Part shown: one piece after another, positions 26,421 to 37,385 of the stretch
How the letters are laid out: each line of letters starts with the position of its first letter
Numbering within the stretch: position 1 is the first letter of the stretch
Assembly (NCBI RefSeq): GCF_020905335.1
Contig: NZ_JAJJMN010000002.1
Coordinates: 1 to 64,000 of the forward strand
Length of the DNA stretch: 64,000 nt
Source: Flavobacterium lipolyticum
GTDB taxonomy: Bacteria; Bacteroidota; Bacteroidia; Flavobacteriales; Flavobacteriaceae
Direction of reading: 5' to 3'
Made by a program: the position numbers and the translations under genes
Notes under the pieces: model-generated
Database searches by the model: none
The model's input: the letters and a program-made list of their open reading frames with translations, nothing else
Told to the model about the DNA's origin: nothing

Positions 26421-29400
26421 ATGAAAGAGTTGATTAGCGAACTTAAATCAAAAAATATTTTTTTATCCGTAGATAAAGAAGAGTTAGTTATTGATTTTGA
26501 TGGCGATAACTTATCTCATGATTTAATCTCTAAGATAAAAGATAATAAGTTAGCGCTTATTAATTACTTAGGAAAGTATCACAACGATCGTAAATACACT
26601 GAAATTCCTGTACTTTCTTTAAATAATCATTATTCAATCTCTGATGCCCAAAGAAGACTCTGGATTTTGAGCCAATATGAAGGAGCCTCAGCTGCTTATA
26701 ACATGATGGTAAGTATAACGTTAGAGGGAAAGTATAAATTGGCTTTATTTGAAAAATCATTTGATAATCTCATCGACCGCCATGAGATCTTACGAACCGT
26801 TTTCAAAGAAGATGAGTCAGGAGAGATCAGGCAATGGATACTTGAAAGGGAAGATTTAGGGTTTACGATCGATTATCAGGACTTTAGAGAAGAAGCTGAT
26901 AAGAAAGAAAAAGTAGAAGCCTATATAACAGCTGACTCCCATCAGGTATTTGATCTGGAAAAAGGACCTTTACTCAGAGCGGCCTTACTTCAGGTAGAGG
27001 AAGAGGAATATTGGTTCTACTTCAACATACACCATATTATTAGTGATGGCTGGTCAATGGAGGTATTAACCAAAGATATATTCAAGTACTATGTAGCCTG
27101 TAGGGAAGGGAAAGAACCTGATATGGAGGAATTGAGAATCCAGTACAAGGATTATTCAGCCTGGCAGCTGACTCAATTGAATCAGGAGTCATTTAAGGCG
27201 CATGGAGAATATTGGCTGGACAAACTCTCAGGAGAGCTGCCATTACTGGAGCTTCCAAGCAGCAAACAGCGACCAAAACTAAAAACCTATAGGGGGCATA
27301 GCTTAGGCGCTTATCTTGACAAAGCAACAACAGCTAAGCTAAAGGGATATGTGCAGGAGAATGGCGGCAGTCTTTTCATGGGCTTACTGGCCTCATGGAA
27401 GGTTTTAATGTACCGTTATACCGGTCAGCAGGATATCATCGTAGGAATTCCGGTAGCGGGTAGAGATCATGCTGATCTGGAAGACCAGATCGGTTTTTAT
27501 GTAAACACGCTGGCTTTAAGAAACAGGGTTAATCCTCAGGAAAGTTTTGACGGTTTTTACCAGTCTGTAAAAGAGCATACTTTAAAGAGCTATAACCACC
27601 AGATGTATCCTTTTGATCGATTGGTGGAAGATTTAAATCTTCAAAGAGATACAAGCAGAAGTGCGGTATTTGACGTCATGCTTACCGTTAAAACTAATAG
27701 CGAAAGAATTGCAGGAGCTGAAATATCAGAAGAAGCTTTAAATCAGGTAGTTGATCAGGGTTATAGCACAGCAAAATTTGATATAGAGATTACTTTTCAG
27801 GAGGTGGGCGATTGCCTGTCCTTGAATTTTATATTCAACTCGGATGTGTACGAGAAGGAGATGGTTGAAGGACTGATAGGGCATTACAAGCAGTTGTTAA
27901 ATGGGCTGTTGGAAACCCCTGAAGAGAAAATAGCACAAATAGATTATGTATCGGAAGAAGAGAAACACAAACTGCTGTTTACCTTCAATGATACAACAGC
28001 AGCTTATCCGAAGGACAAGACAATTGTAGATTTAATTGAAGAGCAAGTAGAAAAGACACCGGATAACATCGCCATAGTCTTTGAGAATACAGAACTGACT
28101 TACAGAGAGCTTAATGAGCGATCCAATCAGTTGGCGCATTACCTAATAGAAAATTACAACATTCAGCCGGATGATCTGATAGGGATACAATTGGAGCGAA
28201 GCGAGTGGATGATTGTGTCGATACTGGGTGTGTTAAAATCAGGAGGAGCTTATGTTCCTATTGATCCGCAATACCCTCAGGAAAGAATAGACTATATTAA
28301 AGAAGATACACAGTGTAAGGTTTGCCTGGATGAGCAAGAGTTAAGCAGGTTCAAAGAAAACCAGGAGCGTTATGCTAAAGACGCAGAGACTCGCAGGTCT
28401 CAACCGGAGAACCTGATTTATGTGATCTACACCTCAGGTTCAACAGGGAATCCAAAAGGAGTAATGCTCGAACATAGCGGTCTGGTAAACAGAATGCTTT
28501 GGATGAAACGTGACTTAGAAGTGAAAGAGGCAGATGTGTTTTTACAGAAAACACCTGTAACGTTTGACGTTTCGGTTTGGGAGTTATTCCTCCCATTGGT
28601 TTGTGGCAGTAAGCTTGTTTTTGCAAAACCGGAAGGGCATAAAGATCCGGTCTACTTAGAGGAGCTATTAGAATCACAAAAAATAAGTATTATTCACTTT
28701 GTTCCTTCAATGTTGAGTGCAGCGTTGGACACTATAAAGTGGGATAAACTGGAATGTTTGCAGCATGTAATATGCAGTGGAGAAGCTTTATCAAAAAGAA
28801 TCGAATCATCCTTTAAAGCAAAGGCTCCTTTTTCGAGCTTGCATAATTATTATGGACCAACGGAAGCTTCGATAGATGTCACCGCAATAAACTTAAGCCA
28901 ACACCCAACTGTGGGTCATGAAGTTTTGATAGGCAAGCCTGTTGACAATACACAGATTTACATTGTAAATGAAAAGAATTCGCTTCAGCCGGTTGGGGTT
29001 TTAGGCGAGATTCTGATCGGAGGAGATCAGGTAGCGCGAGGTTATTTAAATAAGGAAGCGTTAAGCCAGGAGAAGTTTATAACAAATCCTTTTAGAGCAG
29101 GAGAGCGTCTGTACAAAACAGGCGATTTGGGTCGTTGGCTACCCGATGGCAACATTGAGTTCATAGGGAGAAAAGACGATCAGGTAAAAATAAGAGGACA
29201 CAGGATAGAACTTGGAGAGATAGAACATGCTTTAGTAAAAAATGAAGATGTAAACCAGGCAGTTGTTTTAGCCAGAGAGAACGAGTCAGCAGAGAAAGAA
29301 CTTGTAGCGTATATCGTTTCTAATGTCGAGCAGAACGCAAGTGATTTACGAGCTTATTTAAAACAGTCGTTGCCGGAATATATGCTTCCGACGCATTTTG

Positions 29401-32400
29401 TTCAACTCGAGGTCATCCCATTAACGGCCAATGGTAAAATAGACAGAAAAGCATTACCGAATCCTGATGGTACGGGACTATCGAGTGGTGTTGAATATGT
29501 AGCGCCACGAAATGAGCTGGAAGAGAGACTGGTAAAAATTTGGGAAGAAGTACTGAAAAGAGAAAATATTGGGATCAATGATGACTTTTTTGCATTGGGA
29601 GGCCATAGCTTAAAAGCAGTTCGTCTGAGTAATGAGTATCAAAAGGAGTTAGCGGTAAAGCTGACTTTAAGAGAGGTATTTGTTCATACCAGTATAGCTT
29701 CGCAGGCAGAACTGATAGCTTCTTCAAAAAGAGAGGAGTTTGTTCCAATAGAAAAGTCAATTGATCAGGCAAATTATCCAATCTCTGATGCCCAAAGAAG
29801 GTTATGGGTTTTAAGTCAGTTTGAAGGAGGTTCGTCCGCGTATAACATACCGGGAAGCACTTATCTGAGAGGAATCATTGAAATTGAAAACATCAGGCGG
29901 GCTATTGAGGCTACAATTGATCGCCATGAGATCTTAAGAACCGTTTTCAGGGAAGAGGAATCGGGAGAGATCAGGCAATGGATACTTGAAAGGGAAGATT
30001 TAGGGTTTACGATCGATTATCAGGACTTTAGAGAAGAAGCTGATAAGCAAGAAAAAGCAGAAGCCTATATCGCAGCTGACTCCCATCAGGTATTTGACCT
30101 GGAAAAAGGGCCTTTACTCAGAGCGGCCTTACTTCAGGTAGAGGAAGAGGAATATTGGTTCTACTTCAACATACACCATATTATTAGTGATGGCTGGTCA
30201 ATGGAAGTATTAACCAAAGATATATTCAAATACTATGAAGCCTACAGAGCAGGAAAAGAACCTGATTTAAAGGGATTAAGAATCCAGTACAAGGATTATT
30301 CAGCCTGGCAGCTGGCTCAATTGAACCAGGAGTCATTTAAGGCACATGGAGAATATTGGCTGGACAAGCTCTCAGGAGAGCTGCCATTGCTGGAGCTTCC
30401 AAGCAGCAAACAGCGACCAAAACTAAAAACCTATAAGGGTCATAGCTTAGGCGCTTATCTTGACAAAGCAACAACAGCTAAGCTAAAGGGATATGTGCAG
30501 GAGAATGGCGGCAGTCTTTTCATGGGCTTACTGGCCTCATGGAAGGTTTTAATGTACCGTTATACCGCTCAGCAGGATATCATCGTAGGAATTCCGGTAG
30601 CAGGTAGAGATCATGCTGATCTGGAAGACCAGATCGGTTTTTATGTAAACACACTGGCTTTAAGAAACAGGGTTAATCCTCAGGAAAGTTTTGACGGTTT
30701 TTACCAGTCTGTAAAAGAGCATACTTTAAAGAGTTATAACCACCAGATGTATCCTTTTGATCGATTGGTGGAAGATTTAAATCTTCAAAGAGATACAAGC
30801 AGAAGTGCGGTATTTGATGTCATGCTTACTGTTGAGAATAATGACGAAAGAATTGCAGGATTTGAAATGTCAGAAGAGGTTTTAAATCAAGTAGTTGATC
30901 AGGGTTATAGCACAGCAAAATTTGATATAGAGATTACTTTTCAGGAGGTGGGCGATTGCCTGTCCTTGAACTTAATATTCAACTCGGATGTGTACGAGAA
31001 GGAGATGGTTGAAGGACTGATAGGGCATTACAAGCAGTTGTTAAATGGGCTGTTGGAAACCCCTGAAGAGAAAATAGCACAAATAGATTATGTATCGGAA
31101 GAAGAGAAACACAAACTGCTGTTTACCTTCAATGATACAACAGCAGCTTATCCGAAGGACAAGACAATTGTAGATTTAATTGAAGAGCAAGTAGAAAAGA
31201 CACCGGATAACATCGCCATAGTCTTTGAGAATACAGAACTGACTTACAGAGAGCTTAATGAGCGATCCAATCAGTTGGCGCATTACCTAATAGAAAATTA
31301 CAACATTCAGCCGGATGATCTGATAGGGATACAATTGGAGCGAAGCGAGTGGATGATTGTGTCGATACTGGGTGTGTTAAAATCAGGAGGAGCTTATGTT
31401 CCTATTGATCCGCAATACCCTCAGGAAAGAATAGACTATATTAAAGAAGATACACAGTGTAAGGTTTGTCTGGATGAGCAAGAGTTAAGCAGGTTCAAAG
31501 AAAACCAGGAACGTTATGCTAAAGACTTAGAGACTCGCACGGCTAAAAGCGATCATTTGGCTTATGTGATCTATACTTCAGGTTCGACAGGAAATCCGAA
31601 AGGAGTCATGATTGCTCACGGAAATTTATATTCATCTACGTGTACAAGAAATGCATATTATGATTTTGTAGAATCGTATTTATTGATACCTTCTTTTTCT
31701 TTTGATTCGTCTGTAGCGGCTTTATGGGGTTGTCTTACCGGCGGTAGCACATTATACATTGTAGTGGATAACCACCTGAAGGATATTTTTAGTATCAGTA
31801 GTTTTATAAGTGAGTATGCAATAGCATGTATATTGTGTGTACCCTCGTATTATCAGCTGCTGTTGTCACATTCAGCATCAGGCAAGTTACCTTTTAAGAG
31901 GGTGATTTTAGCGGGTGAGACATTAAGTGGCAGTTTAGTAGAAGAGCATTTTATCGGATTGCCGGAATGTGTTTTATTTAATGAATACGGTCCGACGGAA
32001 AACACGGTATGGTCAACAGTAGCCAGTATAGGAAAAGAAACCAGAAGAGTACATATTGGGAAACCCATAGGTAATACCCGCATATATCTATTGGATAACA
32101 GCAATAAGATGGTACCAACAGGGCTAACAGGAGAAATATGCATAGCTGGAACTGGTTTAGCCAGAGGTTATTTGAATCAAAAAGAGTTAACGAAAGAGAA
32201 ATTTATAGCGAATCCATTTGAATCAGGAGAGCGTTTGTACAAAACAGGTGATTTAGGTCGTTGGCTGCCGGATGGCAACATCGAGTTCATAGGCCGAAAA
32301 GACGACCAGGTCAAGCTCAGAGGGTACAGGATAGAGCTTGGAGAGATAGAGCATGTTTTAGTAAAACATGAAGCTGTAAGTCAGGCAGTAGTCTTAGCCA

Positions 32401-35400
32401 GAGAGAACGAGTCAGCAGAGAAAGAACTCGTGGCGTATATCGTTTCTGATATTGAGCAAAACACAAGTAATTTAAGAGTTTATTTAAAACAGTCGTTGCC
32501 TGAGTATATGATTCCGGCACATTTTGTTCAACTCGAGGCCATCCCATTAACGGCCAATGGTAAAATAGACAAAAAAGCATTACCGAATCCTGATGGCCTG
32601 GGACTAAAGAGTGGAGTAGAATATGTGGCCCCAGGTAATAACATAGAAGAGAAGCTGGTAAAGATATGGGAAGAAGTATTGAAAAAGGAAAATATTGGAA
32701 TAGATGAAGGCTTTTTTAATGCAGGAGGTAATTCAATTAAGTTGATTGCATTAAAATCAAAAATTGGTAAAGAGTTTCACAACGACTTTCCATTGGCATC
32801 ATTATTTGAATTTAGTACGATTCGTCAACAGGCAGCTGTGCTATCTGGGGATAGTTCGGAAGAAGACAGGGAAGAGTTGGCTCAACAGACTTCAGTATTC
32901 CAGAGAGAAGAATATGAGACGGAAATTGCTGTTATCGGGATGTCTATTAAAGTTCCGCAGGCCAAAAACATTTTTGAATTCTGGGAAAATTTAATAAGGG
33001 GTAAGGAGTTCATTACTCATTTCAGCAAGGAAGAATTACTTTCTTATGGTGTTTCCAGCGAGCAGCTTAATAACGAAGCTTATATCAGAGCCAGTTCCGT
33101 TTTAGAAAATAAAGAATGCTTTGATTCCGGTTTTTTTGGTTATCTGTCCGATGAAGCAAAGTTGATGGATCCACAGACGAGAGTTTTTCATGAAGTGGTA
33201 TGGTCTGCGCTAGAGGATTCAGGTTATGATCCTTTTAGCTATAAAGGTTTGATAGGGCTTTTTGCTGGAGCAGGAAGCAATTTGAGATGGGAGGCTTATA
33301 GCTTGCTGAAGAATGATGGAAAAATTGACCCGTTTCAGGCAAACAATTTGAGTGACAAAGATTTTTCGAATACACTGATTGCTCATAAACTAAATTTGCG
33401 TGGACCGGTACATAGCATAAATACTGCCTGTTCTACCTCTTTGGTAGCGATACATCAGGCCGTACTAAGTTTACTTTCCGGAGAAAGTCATATAGCCGTT
33501 GCCGGAGGTGTATCGATAAAAAATAACATAAAAGAAACGGGGTATTTGCATCAGGAAAACATGATCTTTTCAAAAGACGGACACAACCGGACATTTGACA
33601 GAGAGGCTAGTGGTACAGTTGTTTCAGAAGGAGCAGGAGCGGTGGTATTGAAACGATTAGCTGATGCCATTAAAGATGGCGATCAGATTTATGCTGTGAT
33701 TAAAGGCAGTGCGGTAAATAATGACGGAAACAGAAAAGTGGGGTATACAGCTCCAAGTGTGAATGGTCAGGCAGAAGTGATTCAAATGGCCCACAGATCG
33801 GCTAATGTTGTTCCGGAAAGTATATCTTATGTCGAGGCTCATGGCACAGCGACGAAACTGGGAGATCCGGTAGAGATTCGGGCTTTGGCGCAGGCCTTTA
33901 ACAATAATAAAGAGAAATATTGTGCCGTGGGTTCTGTAAAGAGCAACCTGGGGCATTTGGATACAGCAGCAGGGGTCGCTGGTTTTATAAAAACAGTTTT
34001 GTGTTTAAAGAATAAAAAATTGGTTCCTTCTTTACATTTTAAATCTCCCAACCCAGAGATCAATTTTGAAGAAAGTCCGTTTTATGTTAATTCAGAATTA
34101 AAAGAATGGAAGAACGAAAAATTTCCGCTTAGAGCCGGGGTCAGCTCATTTGGAATAGGGGGAACTAATGCCCATGTTATTTTGGAAGAGTCACCGCTTG
34201 AAGTAAGTCCGGTAAAAGAGCCTTCCTTCGAACTAATAACGCTGTCAGCCAATAGCCCGGAAGCACTGGCGAGACAACAAGAGCAGTTGAAAAAATACCT
34301 TATCGCAAATCGGGAACTCGATTTTGTTGATATAGCCTGGACGTTGCAGATGCGCCATACTTTTGACTATCGGTCAGCATTTGTTGCCGGGCACACAAAC
34401 GAGGTAATTGAGTTGCTGGAAAGTAAGTCCGTTGCATCAAACAAGAAACCGGTTAGTAAGAAGAAAATCGCCTTTATGTTTTCAGGCGGAGGATCTCAGT
34501 ATGAGAATATGGGACGGGGATTATACGAAGACAAGAACAGTGTATTTAGAAAAACACTCGACAACTGTTTCGGCCTTGCCAGGAAAGAAAGTACAACAGA
34601 TTTCAAGCAGATCATCTACCCCGATCAACCAGGTTCAAGTGATCTGATCAATGAGACTATAAACATGCAGCCTTTGTTGTTTATGTTTGAGTATGCATTG
34701 GCAAAGCAACTGGAATATTATGGCATCAAGCCGGATATTATGATTGGGCATAGCTTAGGGGAGTATGTAGCAGCCTGTTTTAGTGGAGTACTCACTTTAG
34801 AATCTGCGCTAAAGATGATTATTAGACGGGGAGCACTGGTGCAGAATCTTCCTGAAGGGGATATGTTGGCGGTAGGCCTGCCTGCTGCACAGGTTAAGGC
34901 ATATTTAGTACCAGGCGTAGACATAGCAGCAATCAACACTGCTGAGAGTTGTGTAGTGTCTGGAGAACCCTCAATGATAGCAGTACTTCGAGAGCGCTTT
35001 GAAAGGGAAGGGATTCTTTCAAGGATCTTATACATCTCTCACGCTTCACATTCTCTGATGATGGATCCTGTTCTGGAGGAATTCACTTCCATTGCATCTT
35101 CAATAAAATTGGGTAAACCTAAAATTCCATACCTCTCCAATGTAACAGGTAAAAGAATTGATATCAGTGATTTAAAAAAGAGTTACTGGTCAGATCACCT
35201 GCGAGGAACCGTAGAGTTTTCTGCTGGGATAGAGTGTATATTATCGGAAGGAGATACGATCTTGATAGAAGTTGGCCCGGGTAATACGCTTAGTACGCTG
35301 GCACGCTTGCACTTTAAAGCAACAGGATTATCAGAAGTTCATCAGCTGATCAGGCATCCTAATACAGAAACAGCTGATATGTTATTTATGCTGGAAAAAC

Positions 35401-37385
35401 TCTCAGGTCTATGGGAATCAGGCATAAACCTGAACTGGGATCGTTTGGAGGAAGAAAAAATCAGGAAAAAAATTTCCCTGCCAACCTATAGCTTCCAGCC
35501 AACAAAATACCCAATGGCAACAGCTCTTGAGGAAATGTTGTCCGGCTCGTTATTGAAGGGTGCAGGTCAAAAAAATGAAAATATTTCTGATTGGTTCTTT
35601 GAATCTTCATGGAAACGATCCAGATTATTACCAATAACCGGACAGACTGCAAATGTATCTACATACCTGATATTTTGTGATAATGAGGGAGTGGCAGAAC
35701 TGTTGATTAACCGGATAAAAGAAAATACAAACGTTAAGGTTGTCCGCGTAATTCAGGGGACTCATTTTGAAGAAAAAGAAGATTATACGTTTAAATTGAA
35801 TTTTAAAAAAGAAGAAAACTATCTGAAACTCATTCAAAGACTGGCAGAAAGTTCGCTTCTTCCTGAAAAGATTGTTCATCTATGGAATTTTTCTAAAGAA
35901 CAAGAAGAAACTACCTATCAATCTACAGTAGAGGATCTGGATCTTGGGTATTACAGCTTATTGAACATAGTCAGATCTATAGAACAGGTGAGTCCATTTC
36001 ATCAGGTAAGTATAGATATGATTACAAGTTTTGCTGCAAGAGTAAATGATGGAGATATCGAAATTCCTGCCCGTACAGCAATTTTAGGCTCTGTTCTATC
36101 TATTCCTAAAGAGTACAAGAAAATTTTATGCAGACTAATAGATTTTAAGCCAAGTGATAAACAAGAAGAAATATTGTGCCACTTGTTCAATGAAATAATT
36201 ACAGAATATGCTGAGCCATACATCGCATATCGTCAGGCAACGAGATGGTCACAATTTCATGATTCTGTCAAATTGGAATCAGATAAAAATCTGCCAGCAC
36301 TGATAAAGGATGGAGGAGTGTATTTAATTACCGGTGGAATGGGCGGAATGGGTTTTGTATTTAGCGAATATTTACTTAAGCAATATAACGCGAAGCTTAT
36401 TTTGACAGGAAGGAAACCTGAATCAGATGCTATCACTTCCAGGCTAAAAGAAATAGGCGGGAAAGTCATTTACCTTAACGCAGATGTCTCAGATGTTGGT
36501 CAAATGGAGTTGTTGGTGCGTGAAGCCGAGGGGCATTTTGGAAAGATTGATGGGATTTTTCACACGGCAGGAATAGGGGATTATGCCGGTATCATTCAAA
36601 ATCGAACAAGAGAACAAAGTGAAGAAGTTTTTGCCTCAAAAATCTACGGAACGATTGGTTTATATGAGATGGCCAGGAAAGCAGCTGCCGATTTTTTAGT
36701 GATTTGTTCTTCTGTATCTTCAGTAACTGCTCCTTTTGGTCAGGTAGCCTATACTACAGCAAATATTTTTCAAGATAGTTTTGCACGCTCTAATAGCAAC
36801 GGGCTGCCGGTATATAGTATCGGATGGGATGCCTGGTCGGAAACAGGAATGGCTATAGTCTCCTCCCTCGCTCATAAAGCGAAGTATGGGAATGAATTAA
36901 ATTTAAAGCATGGATTGACCAATGCTGAAGGGCTTGAAGTGTTGCGCCGCATACTGAAATATGGAATACCAAGTCTTTCTATTTTCACGCGGGACCTTAC
37001 CCAGGCTATTGGAAAGATGGACGTTGACCTGAATGTTGAAACGGAGGAAGTGCAGATAGTTCAGGAGCGGTTTGCTTTGTCTGATGAATATAAAGCACCT
37101 GAAACAGAAACGGAACAGCATATTTGTGCACTGTTTGAGAGCTACTTTGGAATTAAAGAGATAGGAATTAAAGATAATTTTTTTGATTTAGGTATGGACT
37201 CATTAAGGGCAATGAGAATGGTCAATTTAATTCATAAAAAATTAAATGTTGAATTAAGAATTAATGACATGCTTGAGAATACAAACATACATGATTTAGG
37301 GAGGATAATTGATGCAAAGCTGGAGTTTAGTCTAATGAAACGTAAGAGCGCAGAGACACAATTTGAACACGAACTTGAAATATAA
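26421..37385 (+). CDS. Hybrid NRPS-PKS: TubC-C-A(Ser)-T-C-A-T-KS-AT-KR-ACP
   Basis: The protein has 3654 residues. Order: TubC-like docking (1-55), C (about 71-500), A (about 514-1030, serine-type pocket D-V-W-H-I-S-Y-I-D), T (GGHS near 1058), C (about 1119-1545) and A (about 1557-2060, pocket D-S-A-L-I-A-E-V-W, not recognised). Then come T (AGGNS near 2100), KS (about 2167-2600, Cys2337 in NTACSTS), AT (about 2680-3000, Ser2778 in GHSLGEY), KR (about 3290-3500, TGGMGGMG with Ser and Tyr near 3430 and 3444) and ACP (LGMDS near 3590). No DH or ER is visible, so the PKS step should leave a beta-hydroxy group. The AT has FSGGGSQ where FSGQGSQ is usual, and HASH at the selectivity site, so its extender is uncertain. 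The tail ends in EHELEI. The stop overlaps the next start by one base (TAATG). Confidence 0.95.
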   Translation: MKELISELKSKNIFLSVDKEELVIDFDGDNLSHDLISKIKDNKLALINYLGKYHNDRKYTEIPVLSLNNHYSISDAQRRLWILSQYEGASAAYNMMVSITLEGKYKLALFEKSFDNLIDRHEILRTVFKEDESGEIRQWILEREDLGFTIDYQDFREEADKKEKVEAYITADSHQVFDLEKGPLLRAALLQVEEEEYWFYFNIHHIISDGWSMEVLTKDIFKYYVACREGKEPDMEELRIQYKDYSAWQLTQLNQESFKAHGEYWLDKLSGELPLLELPSSKQRPKLKTYRGHSLGAYLDKATTAKLKGYVQENGGSLFMGLLASWKVLMYRYTGQQDIIVGIPVAGRDHADLEDQIGFYVNTLALRNRVNPQESFDGFYQSVKEHTLKSYNHQMYPFDRLVEDLNLQRDTSRSAVFDVMLTVKTNSERIAGAEISEEALNQVVDQGYSTAKFDIEITFQEVGDCLSLNFIFNSDVYEKEMVEGLIGHYKQLLNGLLETPEEKIAQIDYVSEEEKHKLLFTFNDTTAAYPKDKTIVDLIEEQVEKTPDNIAIVFENTELTYRELNERSNQLAHYLIENYNIQPDDLIGIQLERSEWMIVSILGVLKSGGAYVPIDPQYPQERIDYIKEDTQCKVCLDEQELSRFKENQERYAKDAETRRSQPENLIYVIYTSGSTGNPKGVMLEHSGLVNRMLWMKRDLEVKEADVFLQKTPVTFDVSVWELFLPLVCGSKLVFAKPEGHKDPVYLEELLESQKISIIHFVPSMLSAALDTIKWDKLECLQHVICSGEALSKRIESSFKAKAPFSSLHNYYGPTEASIDVTAINLSQHPTVGHEVLIGKPVDNTQIYIVNEKNSLQPVGVLGEILIGGDQVARGYLNKEALSQEKFITNPFRAGERLYKTGDLGRWLPDGNIEFIGRKDDQVKIRGHRIELGEIEHALVKNEDVNQAVVLARENESAEKELVAYIVSNVEQNASDLRAYLKQSLPEYMLPTHFVQLEVIPLTANGKIDRKALPNPDGTGLSSGVEYVAPRNELEERLVKIWEEVLKRENIGINDDFFALGGHSLKAVRLSNEYQKELAVKLTLREVFVHTSIASQAELIASSKREEFVPIEKSIDQANYPISDAQRRLWVLSQFEGGSSAYNIPGSTYLRGIIEIENIRRAIEATIDRHEILRTVFREEESGEIRQWILEREDLGFTIDYQDFREEADKQEKAEAYIAADSHQVFDLEKGPLLRAALLQVEEEEYWFYFNIHHIISDGWSMEVLTKDIFKYYEAYRAGKEPDLKGLRIQYKDYSAWQLAQLNQESFKAHGEYWLDKLSGELPLLELPSSKQRPKLKTYKGHSLGAYLDKATTAKLKGYVQENGGSLFMGLLASWKVLMYRYTAQQDIIVGIPVAGRDHADLEDQIGFYVNTLALRNRVNPQESFDGFYQSVKEHTLKSYNHQMYPFDRLVEDLNLQRDTSRSAVFDVMLTVENNDERIAGFEMSEEVLNQVVDQGYSTAKFDIEITFQEVGDCLSLNLIFNSDVYEKEMVEGLIGHYKQLLNGLLETPEEKIAQIDYVSEEEKHKLLFTFNDTTAAYPKDKTIVDLIEEQVEKTPDNIAIVFENTELTYRELNERSNQLAHYLIENYNIQPDDLIGIQLERSEWMIVSILGVLKSGGAYVPIDPQYPQERIDYIKEDTQCKVCLDEQELSRFKENQERYAKDLETRTAKSDHLAYVIYTSGSTGNPKGVMIAHGNLYSSTCTRNAYYDFVESYLLIPSFSFDSSVAALWGCLTGGSTLYIVVDNHLKDIFSISSFISEYAIACILCVPSYYQLLLSHSASGKLPFKRVILAGETLSGSLVEEHFIGLPECVLFNEYGPTENTVWSTVASIGKETRRVHIGKPIGNTRIYLLDNSNKMVPTGLTGEICIAGTGLARGYLNQKELTKEKFIANPFESGERLYKTGDLGRWLPDGNIEFIGRKDDQVKLRGYRIELGEIEHVLVKHEAVSQAVVLARENESAEKELVAYIVSDIEQNTSNLRVYLKQSLPEYMIPAHFVQLEAIPLTANGKIDKKALPNPDGLGLKSGVEYVAPGNNIEEKLVKIWEEVLKKENIGIDEGFFNAGGNSIKLIALKSKIGKEFHNDFPLASLFEFSTIRQQAAVLSGDSSEEDREELAQQTSVFQREEYETEIAVIGMSIKVPQAKNIFEFWENLIRGKEFITHFSKEELLSYGVSSEQLNNEAYIRASSVLENKECFDSGFFGYLSDEAKLMDPQTRVFHEVVWSALEDSGYDPFSYKGLIGLFAGAGSNLRWEAYSLLKNDGKIDPFQANNLSDKDFSNTLIAHKLNLRGPVHSINTACSTSLVAIHQAVLSLLSGESHIAVAGGVSIKNNIKETGYLHQENMIFSKDGHNRTFDREASGTVVSEGAGAVVLKRLADAIKDGDQIYAVIKGSAVNNDGNRKVGYTAPSVNGQAEVIQMAHRSANVVPESISYVEAHGTATKLGDPVEIRALAQAFNNNKEKYCAVGSVKSNLGHLDTAAGVAGFIKTVLCLKNKKLVPSLHFKSPNPEINFEESPFYVNSELKEWKNEKFPLRAGVSSFGIGGTNAHVILEESPLEVSPVKEPSFELITLSANSPEALARQQEQLKKYLIANRELDFVDIAWTLQMRHTFDYRSAFVAGHTNEVIELLESKSVASNKKPVSKKKIAFMFSGGGSQYENMGRGLYEDKNSVFRKTLDNCFGLARKESTTDFKQIIYPDQPGSSDLINETINMQPLLFMFEYALAKQLEYYGIKPDIMIGHSLGEYVAACFSGVLTLESALKMIIRRGALVQNLPEGDMLAVGLPAAQVKAYLVPGVDIAAINTAESCVVSGEPSMIAVLRERFEREGILSRILYISHASHSLMMDPVLEEFTSIASSIKLGKPKIPYLSNVTGKRIDISDLKKSYWSDHLRGTVEFSAGIECILSEGDTILIEVGPGNTLSTLARLHFKATGLSEVHQLIRHPNTETADMLFMLEKLSGLWESGINLNWDRLEEEKIRKKISLPTYSFQPTKYPMATALEEMLSGSLLKGAGQKNENISDWFFESSWKRSRLLPITGQTANVSTYLIFCDNEGVAELLINRIKENTNVKVVRVIQGTHFEEKEDYTFKLNFKKEENYLKLIQRLAESSLLPEKIVHLWNFSKEQEETTYQSTVEDLDLGYYSLLNIVRSIEQVSPFHQVSIDMITSFAARVNDGDIEIPARTAILGSVLSIPKEYKKILCRLIDFKPSDKQEEILCHLFNEIITEYAEPYIAYRQATRWSQFHDSVKLESDKNLPALIKDGGVYLITGGMGGMGFVFSEYLLKQYNAKLILTGRKPESDAITSRLKEIGGKVIYLNADVSDVGQMELLVREAEGHFGKIDGIFHTAGIGDYAGIIQNRTREQSEEVFASKIYGTIGLYEMARKAAADFLVICSSVSSVTAPFGQVAYTTANIFQDSFARSNSNGLPVYSIGWDAWSETGMAIVSSLAHKAKYGNELNLKHGLTNAEGLEVLRRILKYGIPSLSIFTRDLTQAIGKMDVDLNVETEEVQIVQERFALSDEYKAPETETEQHICALFESYFGIKEIGIKDNFFDLGMDSLRAMRMVNLIHKKLNVELRINDMLENTNIHDLGRIIDAKLEFSLMKRKSAETQFEHELEI
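27955..29660 (+). repeat. Serine A-T repeat, copy 2
   Basis: Second copy of the serine A-T block. The region from the A3 motif to A8 matches copy 1 with only a few base changes, mostly silent. Confidence 0.88.
29780..31610 (+). repeat. C plus A N-terminal half repeat, copy 1
   Basis: The C domain and the A domain up to the TSGSTG motif match 48870-50680 almost base for base. A small 3-bp length difference lies near 30831 / 49909. The first C domain of the same gene (26640-27950) is a slightly more distant copy. Confidence 0.85.
31090..32420 (+). repeat. Duplicated A domain with the unassigned DSALIAEVW pocket, copy 1
   Basis: From the C/A linker to past the A8 motif this stretch is nearly identical in DNA to 62450-63770. 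Here the module feeds a PKS module. Confidence 0.88.
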
